A program made the translations under genes and the position numbers. 26,604 nt of DNA from a virus, in the IMG/VR virus record IMGVR_UViG_3300012228_000015, positions 1-26,604 of that record. One strand, 5' to 3'. The notes beneath the pieces are model-generated. The model saw only the letters and a list, made by a program, of their open reading frames with translations. It searched no databases and was not told the DNA's origin. Shown one piece after another: positions 7,153-14,713 of the stretch (positions are counted from its first letter, which is position 1; each line of letters starts with the position of its first letter).

Positions 7153-8430
7153 AATGCTAATACCCTGAAGACTCTTCGCAAACTGCTCCGCGCTGAACCC
7201 ATCGCCGCTCATGAAATCCTTATCCACATTCTTCAAATACATCGCCGCGATCGATTGGATCACTTCCTCCTTCACACCCAACACCCGCAAGCGTGCCAAC
7301 CCATCCGCCAGGTCACGGATATCCGCCGGAGTCAAAGGCTTTGCCGTGCGCCATACGATTTCATAATCCACACTCGCAGGCAGGATGCCCTTTAACAGCC
7401 ATTGCCGTTCCAACAACGGCTGGATGACCTGTGCCGTCAACCACTCCCGTCCCTGCGAAAGATTGTTCTCATACTCATCCTTCTTCTCGCCCAAAACATC
7501 GCGGTTCAACCCATCGCCATGAACAATCAACTCCATCGGCACATCGCTGGCTGCCATCATCGTCGCCACGTGATGATTCACATCCCCGATCTTGTCAATG
7601 TTGCCATCGCCCTGATGCACATTCAACGAGCTGGGCTTGTTCGAAAACACATCTGTCACCGCCGCCAGCTTGCCGAAGGTTGCCTTGTTATTTTCCTTAT
7701 ACGCTTCCACATCCGCGGGCGACCCTTCGATCACGTGTTGCCTGAGCTGTGACCCTGCCGCTTTGCGACGCACTGCCACATTCAACTCACCATCTACAAC
7801 TTTTTTGTAAGGACCCGTAGCACCCCCATACATCGGCGTGCCATAGCGTTGATTTGATTCATGATCCCAGCGCGCATGGATCATCTGCCACTCCGCAAAA
7901 TAGATCGCATCCTGTGGCGGCTCCCCGCTATACCAGGCGCTCGAACTCATCCAAAACGCCTGCGCTGCATTATCAAATTCATCTGCCTTATTGCTATTGC
8001 GCCGCACTTGCGCAGTGGGCTTGCGCGATGCCTTCGCAATATCCAACGCATCGTTGACCACCAGCTCATAGAACGAATCCCCTTCACGGCTGGTCTCACG
8101 CACCGCATCTTCCAACAATTGATTCAACTTCAAACGCTTCTGCAATTCATCGGCGATCCGTTTCGCCTCCGCATCTTTCGTCTTCACGATGAACCCAGCC
8201 CGCACAATATCACGCGCATAGAACCGATGTGACTTCTTGACAGGTGGATAGGTATCATACATTTCCACGCACGTCTTCATCACCGCGATCCGCTCCCGGT
8301 CCGCCTTCAACTTCTCCCACACCCCCTCCCCCGCAATCGACGGAGCCACAGCCGTGCTCTCATCCGCCGCTTGCGCCGCAGGTACCGGGTTCATAAACGC
8401 CTGAATTCTTTGCCGTAAAGTAGTTGCCAT
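7150..8430 (-). CDS. Portal protein
   Basis: The 426-residue protein has portal hallmarks: VKKSHRFYARDIVRAGFIVK, then a WQMIHARWDHESNQRYGTPM segment close to the usual 'ihfr...s..YG.s.l' portal motif. It also has a helical stem/clip region and GDGLNRDVLGEKKDEYENNL near residue 310. It forms the dodecameric DNA-entry ring at one capsid vertex and works with the terminase. Length is within the normal range for short portal families. GAGGAG lies ~14 bases before the ATG, a rather long spacing. Unusually it is located after the capsid and connector genes rather than directly after terminase. Confidence 0.88.
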   Translation of the reverse strand: MATTLRQRIQAFMNPVPAAQAADESTAVAPSIAGEGVWEKLKADRERIAVMKTCVEMYDTYPPVKKSHRFYARDIVRAGFIVKTKDAEAKRIADELQKRLKLNQLLEDAVRETSREGDSFYELVVNDALDIAKASRKPTAQVRRNSNKADEFDNAAQAFWMSSSAWYSGEPPQDAIYFAEWQMIHARWDHESNQRYGTPMYGGATGPYKKVVDGELNVAVRRKAAGSQLRQHVIEGSPADVEAYKENNKATFGKLAAVTDVFSNKPSSLNVHQGDGNIDKIGDVNHHVATMMAASDVPMELIVHGDGLNRDVLGEKKDEYENNLSQGREWLTAQVIQPLLERQWLLKGILPASVDYEIVWRTAKPLTPADIRDLADGLARLRVLGVKEEVIQSIAAMYLKNVDKDFMSGDGFSAEQFAKSLQGISI

Positions 8431-8442
8431 AACTTTTCATTT

Positions 8443-8519
8443 CTCCTCCCCCCAAATTGACGCACGCTCTTCGCGTCAATTTGGGGGGATGTCGCTTTAG
8501 CGACAGGGGGGTCGGGGGG
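8443..8519. repeat. Two-hairpin C/G-rich repeat, copy 4
   Basis: A nearly perfect copy. The first stem is CCCCCCAAATTGACGC with GCGTCAATTTGGGGGG; the second stem is TGTCGCTTTAGCGACA, fully paired. An extra GTCGGGGGGT is added at the right end. It adjoins the stop codon of the gp10-like gene. Confidence 0.92.
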
Positions 8520-8954
8520 TCATCCTTGAAATACTTCCTGAACCATTCTTTCCAACTTCGGAAGATTACTTTCCAACGTGCTCATCACAATCGCGTACCT
8601 GCCGCCGTTCGATAATTCCAAAAACTTTCCATAAAAAACCGTGTGCCCCAAAGTGATGATCAGCGTATCTTTTGAACCGCTCTCGATTGCCACATCACTC
8701 ATCTCACTCTTCGCTTCAGGCGTCACCTCACCGGTGATCGTGCCCAAGTCAAAACCATCCACCGCAAAAAACAAACCGCCGCGCGCGTTCGATGTCCGAT
8801 CTTCCCAAACCGCATTCTCACGCGCCTCATCCTGCACCCCCTGCCCCCAATAATTCGCCACCGCCTGCAAAGCCACCATCACCTTATCGCCATAATCTTC
8901 CAAACCTTTGGCGATCACACTCGGCGAAACCACCCATTGAAATCCGCTTTGCAT
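8520..8954 (-). CDS. HK97 gp10-like neck/tail component
   Basis: This encodes 144 residues (MQSGFQWVVSPSVIAKGLED...). The segment HTVFYGKFLELSNGGRYAIV followed by a helical C-terminus corresponds to the 'YG.fvE.G....a.p.m.pa' signature of the HK97 gp10 / minor capsid family of head-tail joining proteins. Preceded by AAAGGA close to the ATG, within a dispersed ACCACAAAGG-type repeat that supplies its ribosome binding site. Position after the head-closure candidate is the normal connector order. Confidence 0.78.
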   Translation of the reverse strand: MQSGFQWVVSPSVIAKGLEDYGDKVMVALQAVANYWGQGVQDEARENAVWEDRTSNARGGLFFAVDGFDLGTITGEVTPEAKSEMSDVAIESGSKDTLIITLGHTVFYGKFLELSNGGRYAIVMSTLESNLPKLERMVQEVFQG

Positions 8955-8986
8955 TTCCTTTGTGCTCCTTAGTTCCTTTGTGGTGA
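8955..8986. repeat. ACCACAAAGG-type dispersed repeat, copy 1
   Basis: On the minus strand ACCACAAAGGAACTAAGGAG is followed by CACAAAGGAA and then the ATG of the gp10-like gene. A related copy is at 13064-13099. The AAAGGA at its end is in ribosome-binding position. Confidence 0.65.
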
Positions 8987-8992
8987 AAAGAA

Positions 8993-9304
8993 TTACTCTT
9001 CCACAACGCCTTCCGCGATCGTCCCAGCCAACCGATTCACCTGGATAAACACCACCTTGATCAAATGCCCGTCATACGTCAAACGGTCTTCCGGTTGAAT
9101 GTTCATATCGTGCTCACCCAAAATGAACACCGCCTGGTTCGCCGCGCGTGCCGCATCACTCTGCAACCGAAACCCGCGCGCCCCCGCATACTCGATCCGC
9201 ATCGGCTGAGCAGACAAGGTTGAACCATCCCGCCGCATCGCCAGCGAAACCTCATTCCGCGCTCGTATCTTCCGCAACCGCTCTCGATAAAATGTCGTAT
9301 TCAC
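8993..9304 (-). CDS. Head-closure / head-tail joining protein
   Basis: This 103-residue protein (MNTTFYRERLRKIRARNEVS...) starts at GTG, 4 bases after AGGAG. It has a basic helical N-terminus, then a beta-rich part with MNIQPEDRLTYDGHLIKVVF, which fits the 'gD.l..dG..y.V..v' core of small head-closure proteins. It sits between the connector (gp6-like) and gp10-like genes, where head closure genes normally are. The family is suggested by this motif and order, not confirmed. Confidence 0.72.
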   Translation of the reverse strand: MNTTFYRERLRKIRARNEVSLAMRRDGSTLSAQPMRIEYAGARGFRLQSDAARAANQAVFILGEHDMNIQPEDRLTYDGHLIKVVFIQVNRLAGTIAEGVVEE

Positions 9305-9319
9305 AATTCTCCTGATTTA

Positions 9320-9382
9320 TTCTCTCCATTTACTCCCGCAGGGATAAATGGGGAGATGTCAGCGTACCCGCTGACAGAGGGG
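9320..9382. repeat. Two-hairpin C/G-rich repeat, copy 5
   Basis: CTCCATTTACTCCC-GCA-GGGATAAATGGGGAG followed by TGTCAGCGTACCCGCTGACA and GAGGGG. The second stem is an 8-bp perfect pairing different from other copies. It ends at the connector stop codon. Confidence 0.88.
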
Positions 9383-10003
9383 TCATGCCGTCGCATACGT
9401 CCCGTTATAACTCTTGCACGCATCCAAATATTCCTTCTCCGCATCATTCGCATTCTTCCGGCTCGTATCACTCGCCCCTCCGAGATCTTCACTCACCGCG
9501 CCAAAGCTATACTTGATATTGTCACCAGCCTGGTCATTCGTGATCTTCATCAACGCCTTCGATTTTGCCAACAGCAAAACGATCTGCGCTTCGTCCTCGC
9601 CCAGTGTGGTGTAATCGCCAGCGGTCGCCACCCACTGCATCTTATATTTGTAATAGCGCGTCATCGTATATTGCGGAGTGGGATAAAACGTGATTTGCTT
9701 ATTGACGATGGTATGTTCTTCCTCGAAATTCTTGCTGACTGGAATCAACTTATCCGAAACGATCACGCCATCGATGCCAACCAGCGCATCCAATGCAATC
9801 AACTTCAAAAAATCCGTTGCCAGGCTATAGGTCGCCGTGCCTGAAATAATGCTCAATGAAGATATCTTGATCAACCCGCAGCGCCGTGAAAAATCGATCA
9901 CCGCCTCTTCCACCGCCTGGTTATATTGCGCCGTCGTAGGTATCCCGTCCACTGCGGGAACTTCCGATTGTAGATCCGCCACCATCGCCGCCAATGTCGT
10001 CAT
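9383..10003 (-). CDS. Head-tail connector (gp6-like adaptor)
   Basis: The 206-residue protein begins MTTLAAMVADLQSEVPAVDG and contains YNQAVEEAVIDFSRRCGLIK, then beta strands (SISGTATYSLATDFLKLI) and a C-terminal helix, YGTYATA-type end after KEYLDACKSY. Helical N-terminus, middle beta hairpin with a structural residue pattern and long terminal helix are typical of gp6/gp15-like adaptor proteins that bind beneath the portal. Its start overlaps the preceding stop by 4 bases (ATGA). The exact family is not confirmed. Confidence 0.7.
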   Translation of the reverse strand: MTTLAAMVADLQSEVPAVDGIPTTAQYNQAVEEAVIDFSRRCGLIKISSLSIISGTATYSLATDFLKLIALDALVGIDGVIVSDKLIPVSKNFEEEHTIVNKQITFYPTPQYTMTRYYKYKMQWVATAGDYTTLGEDEAQIVLLLAKSKALMKITNDQAGDNIKYSFGAVSEDLGGASDTSRKNANDAEKEYLDACKSYNGTYATA

Positions 10004-10296
10004 TTCTTCTTACCTCGTCTCTTCGCCTTCGCGCTGAGCGGAGGCGTACCCGCCGAAGTCGAAGCGGCAGGCACAACCTCCACCCGCACCTTCAGCAAAG
10101 CGGATTTTTCTTTCTCATCATTGAAAGCTAGATGCTCCTCACGAAGCCCTGATTGCTGCTCTTTTTGGATCTCAAAATCTGCATCCCCTTTCAACTGCTC
10201 CGCCTGCGACGGCGTAATATCCTTCGCCTCACCCGGCTGCAAAATCCGATCCGCAACCATCCGAACTTTTTTACCAATATTCTTTATGATGGGCAT
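10000..10296 (-). CDS. Small head protein, with repeat-derived tail
   Basis: A 98-residue protein (MPIIKNIGKKVRMVADRILQ...). The N-terminal part with ADRILQPGEAKDITPSQAEQL resembles small capsid-associated proteins of siphophages encoded right after the major capsid gene. Residues 78-89 (ASTSAGTPPLSA) are encoded by a 36-bp dispersed repeat, and the last residues are very basic (KAKRRGKKK). The ribosome binding site CAGGAG is 8 bases from the ATG. A decoration or head-completion role is possible but not shown. Confidence 0.68.
   Translation of the reverse strand: MPIIKNIGKKVRMVADRILQPGEAKDITPSQAEQLKGDADFEIQKEQQSGLREEHLAFNDEKEKSALLKVRVEVVPAASTSAGTPPLSAKAKRRGKKK
10031..10066. repeat. 36-bp dispersed element, copy 1 (inside a gene)
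   Basis: GCGCTGAGCGGAGGCGTAC-C-CGCCGAAGTCGAAGCG matches the copy at 14755-14790 at 34 of 36 positions. It lies in the 3' end of the 98-residue gene and is translated as ASTSAGTPPLSA. Confidence 0.88.
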
Positions 10297-10308
10297 CTCA
10301 TTCTCCTG

Positions 10309-10371
10309 CTCCCCCCATTTACTCCCGAAGGGATAAATGGGGGGATGTCTATGTACTCAGAGACAGGGGGG
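10309..10371. repeat. Two-hairpin C/G-rich repeat, copy 6
   Basis: CCCCCCATTTACTCCC-GAA-GGGATAAATGGGGGG followed by TGTCTATGTACTCAGAGACA and GGGGGG. Its right end is adjacent to the TAA of the capsid gene. Confidence 0.9.
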
Positions 10372-12111
10372 TTACGCCTGCGTGGGCACAACACTGCCCT
10401 TGCCGCCGATCGGCGCAAGCGAAGCGTTGTATTCTTCGGCATAATATTGATCAGCCGCCACGAGTTTGCCGTTGCTGTAAGTCGGGTATGGACCCTTCAC
10501 AGTCATCGGCGAGAAAACACGGTGCATCACGAGTTCGCGGTTCAACACCAGGTTGAAGGTATCGCGCATCTCGGGCGTCTCAAAGACATTCAAGCCTTTT
10601 ACCGAACCCACGAAACCAGCCGCGTTCAACAGCGCATTGGGATAACCATCGCGCTTGAAGCCATCCCAGTTGCTCAGATAATCGGAGTTCGTGGCGCTCA
10701 TCACCAACGAAGTCGGTTCATAGAAGCGGTTCAAAACCTTCACTTTCGCTTCGCCGATGCGTTTCACGAAATCGAGATACACAGCATCGCTGATATCCCA
10801 GGCGGCGGTCTTATTGCTTGCCACTGCCAGCGCAGCCATCAAACCTTTTTCGATCAGGCGGCGGTCCTTATCGCGCCGCATTTCGCGGATGATATTTGCC
10901 ATCGTGCGACCAACCGCATCCCAACCGATCTGCGAACGACTGAACACGATCGCTTCACTGGTGATGTAATCCGCCAGGCGATCAGCCGCAGCCGTGATGG
11001 TCTGGTAAGCCAGCGTGGTCTTGGCGCGTTCGATTTCAGCATCCTCGCCCTTGCGGGTCGCATGGTAGCTGTAATCCACCAACACATCGTTGGCTCCAAT
11101 ATCGCCAGCCGCGATCGCGCGGATCTTGCCCAACTCGTAATCGATCACGAAGTCAGTGCCTTCCACGTAGGTGGTGCCAGCTGGGTTGCTCGTCACAACC
11201 ACGGTGCCCGGCACGATGTTCTTTTGCGCCAGGTCATACCAGGTATCTTCCGCGCCCGCGGTTTCAACTTCATCAGTGACTGCCACGGTGAAACCAGTCT
11301 CGCCGGTAAAGGTCTCGTAAAAGATGTTGATCGGCGATTGTTCCATGATGCCAAAATCGAACACATTGGCAGCCACCAGGTTCGGATACGCTTCCGCGAT
11401 CACCGTGCGGCTCACAGAATAGGGCAGGTTCAAATCCGAAGTGGTCTCAGCCTCTTCGAATATCTTCGCCTCGTTCATCAACTGGCGCATGAACATCTTG
11501 TCGAATTTCTCCAACAACATTTCGGTGAAAACCGCCGCGGGACTTTCAGCGCGCAGAACGAGTGTGCGCTTGGCGCGTTTCTCATGCTTGCGCACCGATT
11601 CGGTCAGCTCGAAAGCCACCCGTGCGAATTCCGGCGTGCCGGTCTCATTCTCCAACACATCCCCGATCACCTGAATGCGCTTATTCTTCTCATCGAAGCC
11701 CATGCCCTTCAACACACCCGCAGCCGCCATCTTGCCAAACTGCTTGCGTTGGCTTTCGGCGAATTTCTTCACCGCTTCAGCGTTCGGAAGTTCGGCTTCA
11801 TTGATCGATTCGATGAAAAGCTCGTTCAATGTCTTACCGAAAGGCAGGTCCTTCACAACTTCAGCCTTCGCCTCGCTGATGGCATTCTGCGCCTGGCTCT
11901 CATCAAACTTCTTCGCCTTCTCCACATTGCCCTTCACAGCTTCGATGATGTTCACATCCGCGCCGATCCCCAACGCCGTGCGCAGACTTTCATCCATCTT
12001 CTTCAACTGCTTCTCATTCAGCGCTTCCAACTGCGCTTCGGTCATGCCACGTCCGAAAAGTTCCGGCTGTTCAGCCAATAACTTTTTCAGGTTTTCCAAA
12101 AGTTCGTTCAT
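10372..12111 (-). CDS. Internal in-frame start: scaffold-major capsid protein (nested)
   Basis: Codon 314 of the fusion is an ATG (MNELLENLKKLLAEQPELFG) with AAGGAG 8 bases upstream, spacing ideal for initiation. This would produce a 579-residue protein containing the scaffold (~1-185) and capsid domains but no protease. The upstream residues NSQGEFE just before it are the translated binding site. This resembles lambda C/Nu3, where the scaffold starts inside the protease frame. It would supply many capsid subunits per protease molecule. Initiation here is inferred from sequence, not shown. Confidence 0.7.
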   Translation of the reverse strand: MNELLENLKKLLAEQPELFGRGMTEAQLEALNEKQLKKMDESLRTALGIGADVNIIEAVKGNVEKAKKFDESQAQNAISEAKAEVVKDLPFGKTLNELFIESINEAELPNAEAVKKFAESQRKQFGKMAAAGVLKGMGFDEKNKRIQVIGDVLENETGTPEFARVAFELTESVRKHEKRAKRTLVLRAESPAAVFTEMLLEKFDKMFMRQLMNEAKIFEEAETTSDLNLPYSVSRTVIAEAYPNLVAANVFDFGIMEQSPINIFYETFTGETGFTVAVTDEVETAGAEDTWYDLAQKNIVPGTVVVTSNPAGTTYVEGTDFVIDYELGKIRAIAAGDIGANDVLVDYSYHATRKGEDAEIERAKTTLAYQTITAAADRLADYITSEAIVFSRSQIGWDAVGRTMANIIREMRRDKDRRLIEKGLMAALAVASNKTAAWDISDAVYLDFVKRIGEAKVKVLNRFYEPTSLVMSATNSDYLSNWDGFKRDGYPNALLNAAGFVGSVKGLNVFETPEMRDTFNLVLNRELVMHRVFSPMTVKGPYPTYSNGKLVAADQYYAEEYNASLAPIGGKGSVVPTQA

Positions 12112-13050
12112 TTCAAATTCTCCTTGTGAGTTAATTGATTCGATTAATTGAGCGGCATTCTCAAAGGACGGTTCCAACACCAGGTCAAAGCCCGTGATGT
12201 GCAACTCCGTCACCTCGAAAACTTTATCGTCGCCCTTGCCAATAGATTTACCTTCGCCGTACCCACGCAGGGACACGCCTGGCATCACGCCGCCTTCCAT
12301 CAGGGTTAAGATATCCTTGCCCTTGCTGGTTTCCAGAATACGACCTGAGATATCGACCCGCGTCCCATCGAACGCGATCTCATCCCATTTCGTCACTGTC
12401 TCCAGCAGGTTCGGACGCCCACCCTTATCGGACGGATGTTCTGCCTCACCGAGTACCTGAATCGCACGTCCCTGCCCGGCGCTCTCGTTCAGATGGCTTC
12501 GTAACTCCTCCACCGCCGAACGCACCACTTCAACAGGATATCGGCGCCTGTTGCCATTCACAACATTCGCCGTCATAGCACCTTGTATTTTGATCTTGCG
12601 CGGCTTGCCAGCTTCCCCTTCTTCCAAAGCGATTACCGCATTCACGCGCTCTTCAAACCGCGCCCCGCGTTTCTTCTTTTCCCCTAAATTGGATGCTTCT
12701 CCAATTTGGGGGGATGTCTCCGTACTCGGAGACAGGGGGGTCGCAGGGGGGCTGGTCTGCGGCTGATAAGCCAGCTCCACGATCTCCCACGCATCCCGCG
12801 CCGCGAAACTATATTCATCGCCACTCCTTGAATAAGTGACTTTGAAATATTCATCCATCTTCAATGGGCTATCACCCATGCAACCCACGATCACATGATC
12901 GGCAAAGGTTTCCATGATGTAATAGCTGGGTCCACTTTCCGCATATGGGAACTGTGCTCGAAAAGCCTGCACGATCAAACTCATCGTGTAATCCAACGAC
13001 CCCTTCACCAGCTCGGTGATCAATTTGCCTTTACCAATTTTCTTAGCCAT
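10372..13050 (-). CDS. Prohead protease-scaffold-major capsid fusion polyprotein
   Basis: One 892-residue frame carries: a leader domain (1-95); a repeat-derived linker (about 98-124); a gp21/U35-type prohead protease (about 135-305) with probable catalytic His205 (GEAEHPSDKGG) and Ser260 (MPGVSLRGYG); a charged helical scaffold region (about 314-500); and an HK97-fold major capsid protein (about 500-892, with MRRDKDRRLIEKGLMAAL and GSVKGLNVFETPEM). The protease normally cleaves scaffold and capsid precursors, so self-processing is expected. AAGGAG lies before ATG 13050. These three functions are usually separate genes, so the fusion is unusual; an internal start exists. Confidence 0.9.
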   Translation of the reverse strand: MAKKIGKGKLITELVKGSLDYTMSLIVQAFRAQFPYAESGPSYYIMETFADHVIVGCMGDSPLKMDEYFKVTYSRSGDEYSFAARDAWEIVELAYQPQTSPPATPLSPSTETSPQIGEASNLGEKKKRGARFEERVNAVIALEEGEAGKPRKIKIQGAMTANVVNGNRRRYPVEVVRSAVEELRSHLNESAGQGRAIQVLGEAEHPSDKGGRPNLLETVTKWDEIAFDGTRVDISGRILETSKGKDILTLMEGGVMPGVSLRGYGEGKSIGKGDDKVFEVTELHITGFDLVLEPSFENAAQLIESINSQGEFEMNELLENLKKLLAEQPELFGRGMTEAQLEALNEKQLKKMDESLRTALGIGADVNIIEAVKGNVEKAKKFDESQAQNAISEAKAEVVKDLPFGKTLNELFIESINEAELPNAEAVKKFAESQRKQFGKMAAAGVLKGMGFDEKNKRIQVIGDVLENETGTPEFARVAFELTESVRKHEKRAKRTLVLRAESPAAVFTEMLLEKFDKMFMRQLMNEAKIFEEAETTSDLNLPYSVSRTVIAEAYPNLVAANVFDFGIMEQSPINIFYETFTGETGFTVAVTDEVETAGAEDTWYDLAQKNIVPGTVVVTSNPAGTTYVEGTDFVIDYELGKIRAIAAGDIGANDVLVDYSYHATRKGEDAEIERAKTTLAYQTITAAADRLADYITSEAIVFSRSQIGWDAVGRTMANIIREMRRDKDRRLIEKGLMAALAVASNKTAAWDISDAVYLDFVKRIGEAKVKVLNRFYEPTSLVMSATNSDYLSNWDGFKRDGYPNALLNAAGFVGSVKGLNVFETPEMRDTFNLVLNRELVMHRVFSPMTVKGPYPTYSNGKLVAADQYYAEEYNASLAPIGGKGSVVPTQA
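12680..12752. repeat. Two-hairpin C/G-rich repeat, copy 7 (inside the capsid polyprotein)
   Basis: CCCCTAAATTGGATGCTTCTCCAATTTGGGGGG, written here in two halves, followed by TGTCTCCGTACTCGGAGACA and GGGGGG. It is translated in frame as residues ~98-124 (TPLSPSTETSPQIGEASNLG) between the leader domain and protease. Confidence 0.88.
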
Positions 13051-13063
13051 AATTTTCTCCTTG

Positions 13064-13099
13064 CTCTTTCCTTCGTATACTTTGTGCCCTTTGTGGTAA
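13064..13099. repeat. ACCACAAAGG-type dispersed repeat, copy 2
   Basis: On the minus strand ACCACAAAGGGCACAAAGTA is followed by ACGAAGGAAAGAGC, upstream of the capsid polyprotein's AAGGAG site. It adjoins heptad array 3. Confidence 0.6.
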
Positions 13100-13103
13100 A
13101 AAA

Positions 13104-13138
13104 CCTAACCGCTAACCGCTAACAGCTAAAAGCTGCTC
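13104..13138. repeat. TTAGCNN heptad array 3
   Basis: Four TTAGC-type units, starting inside the terminase C-terminus where they encode LLAVSG, and supplying its stop codon. Confidence 0.85.
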
Positions 13139-14713
13139 GCCAAATAGCTCCTCCGCACTCACCACCACCGCCTCACTACTCGCCGTGCGCCCCATCCCGC
13201 TCACGTTATCCGCGATCATCTGATTCCCCCCGCTCACCGTATCGATCTCATCATCATTGCGCCCATTCGGGAACGAAGCCGCCGTCCGCATAAACGATAA
13301 ATTCCACGGACCGCGTACCAGCGTCACCTTCCCAGCCTTCGCCCGCAAACGCCACGGCTGCGCCCACTGCGTCTTATCGCCGCCGCCGCTCGTGCGTGTC
13401 ATCCCAATGATCGCGATCTTCGCCAGGTCACGGTCTGCCATAAACTGCTTCACCACCAACGACTGAAACGCATTATCCTCAATGCCCCAGATCGTCCCAT
13501 GCTCAGAATCTGAAAGCATCAACGCCTTCAGGCTTCCCAAAAACAGATCAAGATCGCGTTCCTTCAACATATCGCGGATAAACTCATCGCCTGCATCGTT
13601 CATCGCCACCGCCGCCGTCGCATTGAAATCGCTTTGCTCCGTCTTCCCCAAAGCCAGATCAACATACCGATACCACTGCAACCCCTTCGGCGCTTGCTCC
13701 ACGATCCCAAAATAATCCTCATCAAAGAAATTACCTTCAGCCAAACGCGGCATCTGCTGGAATTGCGCCTGGAATTCAAAATCATCCATATTCACAGCCA
13801 GCGCCTTCAACAGATCCGCATCGTGTTTCTGTTCCCACAACGGCTCGCCTGCACTGCGACCCAACTGATCGCCTGCCATCGGCACGAACACACCGCGCAA
13901 TAAATTCTCCACAAACTCCGCCTGCGTCTTCGGATACTGATCATCCTCCAACGCCACCGCGGGCATAAACACCACATCCCACTGATCCGCTTCCGGGTCG
14001 CTCACCATCGCCTTCAACAACTCACCGCTCAGATCTTCCACATCCCACCGTGTCATGATGACAATGATCGCCGCATGATCTTCGAGACGTGTATAAGCCG
14101 TGGACCGATACCACTCATAATTATCCCGTCGCAAAGTTTCGGAACTCGCCTCTTTCCGACCCTTGACCGGATCATCAATAATGAACAGATTCGCCCCGAA
14201 GCCTGTGATACCGCCGCCCACACCCGCCGCCAGCATCCCGCCATTCCGGTCTGCGATCTCCCATGAAGCGCTTGCCTTGCTCTCCGGGTCCAACATCACC
14301 GGCTCATTCGTGGATGACAACGCCCCAAACACCTGTGAATATTCCTCGCTCATGATCAAGTCACGTACCGCCTTCGAATGTTTGCTTGCCAGGTCTGCGT
14401 TATACGATGTCATAATGATGCGCAGGTCCGGGTTCTTCCCCATCAACCACGCCGGGAACTTACGTGAGGCAGTTTGGCTTTTCCAATACCGTGGCGGCAT
14501 AAACACCATCAAACGCGAAATACCTTCCTTGCCATTGCTCAGAATATACTTCGCCACCTGCTCCAACTTATGCCCCAACACCTGCACATGCCGCGCCTCA
14601 GTCGGATGCTTCTTATCCACGTGACGGCAGAATGACAAAAAATCACGCTCAGCCATCAACCGGCTGCGGATCTCACTCTTTACCGCCTCACGTTTCACAT
14701 CAGCTTTAGGCAT
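13112..14713 (-). CDS. terL: Terminase large subunit
   Basis: This packaging motor ATPase/nuclease has 533 residues from the chosen ATG. Near residues 72-80 is the Walker A MPPRYWKSQ, where the usual Gly before Lys is Trp; Walker B LFIIDDP is at ~176-181; the coupling motif IMTRW is at ~219-223. A nuclease domain has DLALGKTEQSDF, EDNAFQ and NGRNDDEID. ATG 14713 overlaps the small-subunit stop by 8 bases; earlier ATGs at 14722-14752 lie in the upstream gene. The last residues LLAVSG come from a heptad array. Family assignment is firm. Confidence 0.93.
   Translation of the reverse strand: MPKADVKREAVKSEIRSRLMAERDFLSFCRHVDKKHPTEARHVQVLGHKLEQVAKYILSNGKEGISRLMVFMPPRYWKSQTASRKFPAWLMGKNPDLRIIMTSYNADLASKHSKAVRDLIMSEEYSQVFGALSSTNEPVMLDPESKASASWEIADRNGGMLAAGVGGGITGFGANLFIIDDPVKGRKEASSETLRRDNYEWYRSTAYTRLEDHAAIIVIMTRWDVEDLSGELLKAMVSDPEADQWDVVFMPAVALEDDQYPKTQAEFVENLLRGVFVPMAGDQLGRSAGEPLWEQKHDADLLKALAVNMDDFEFQAQFQQMPRLAEGNFFDEDYFGIVEQAPKGLQWYRYVDLALGKTEQSDFNATAAVAMNDAGDEFIRDMLKERDLDLFLGSLKALMLSDSEHGTIWGIEDNAFQSLVVKQFMADRDLAKIAIIGMTRTSGGGDKTQWAQPWRLRAKAGKVTLVRGPWNLSFMRTAASFPNGRNDDEIDTVSGGNQMIADNVSGMGRTASSEAVVVSAEELFGEQLLAVSG

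Noticed and set aside
10153-12081. Long plus-strand frame of 642 codons opposite the capsid polyprotein
   Set aside because: Exact antisense of a gene with recognisable capsid and protease sequence; composition is His/Arg/Ile-rich shadow, and no ribosome binding or neighbouring plus-strand phage genes support it.
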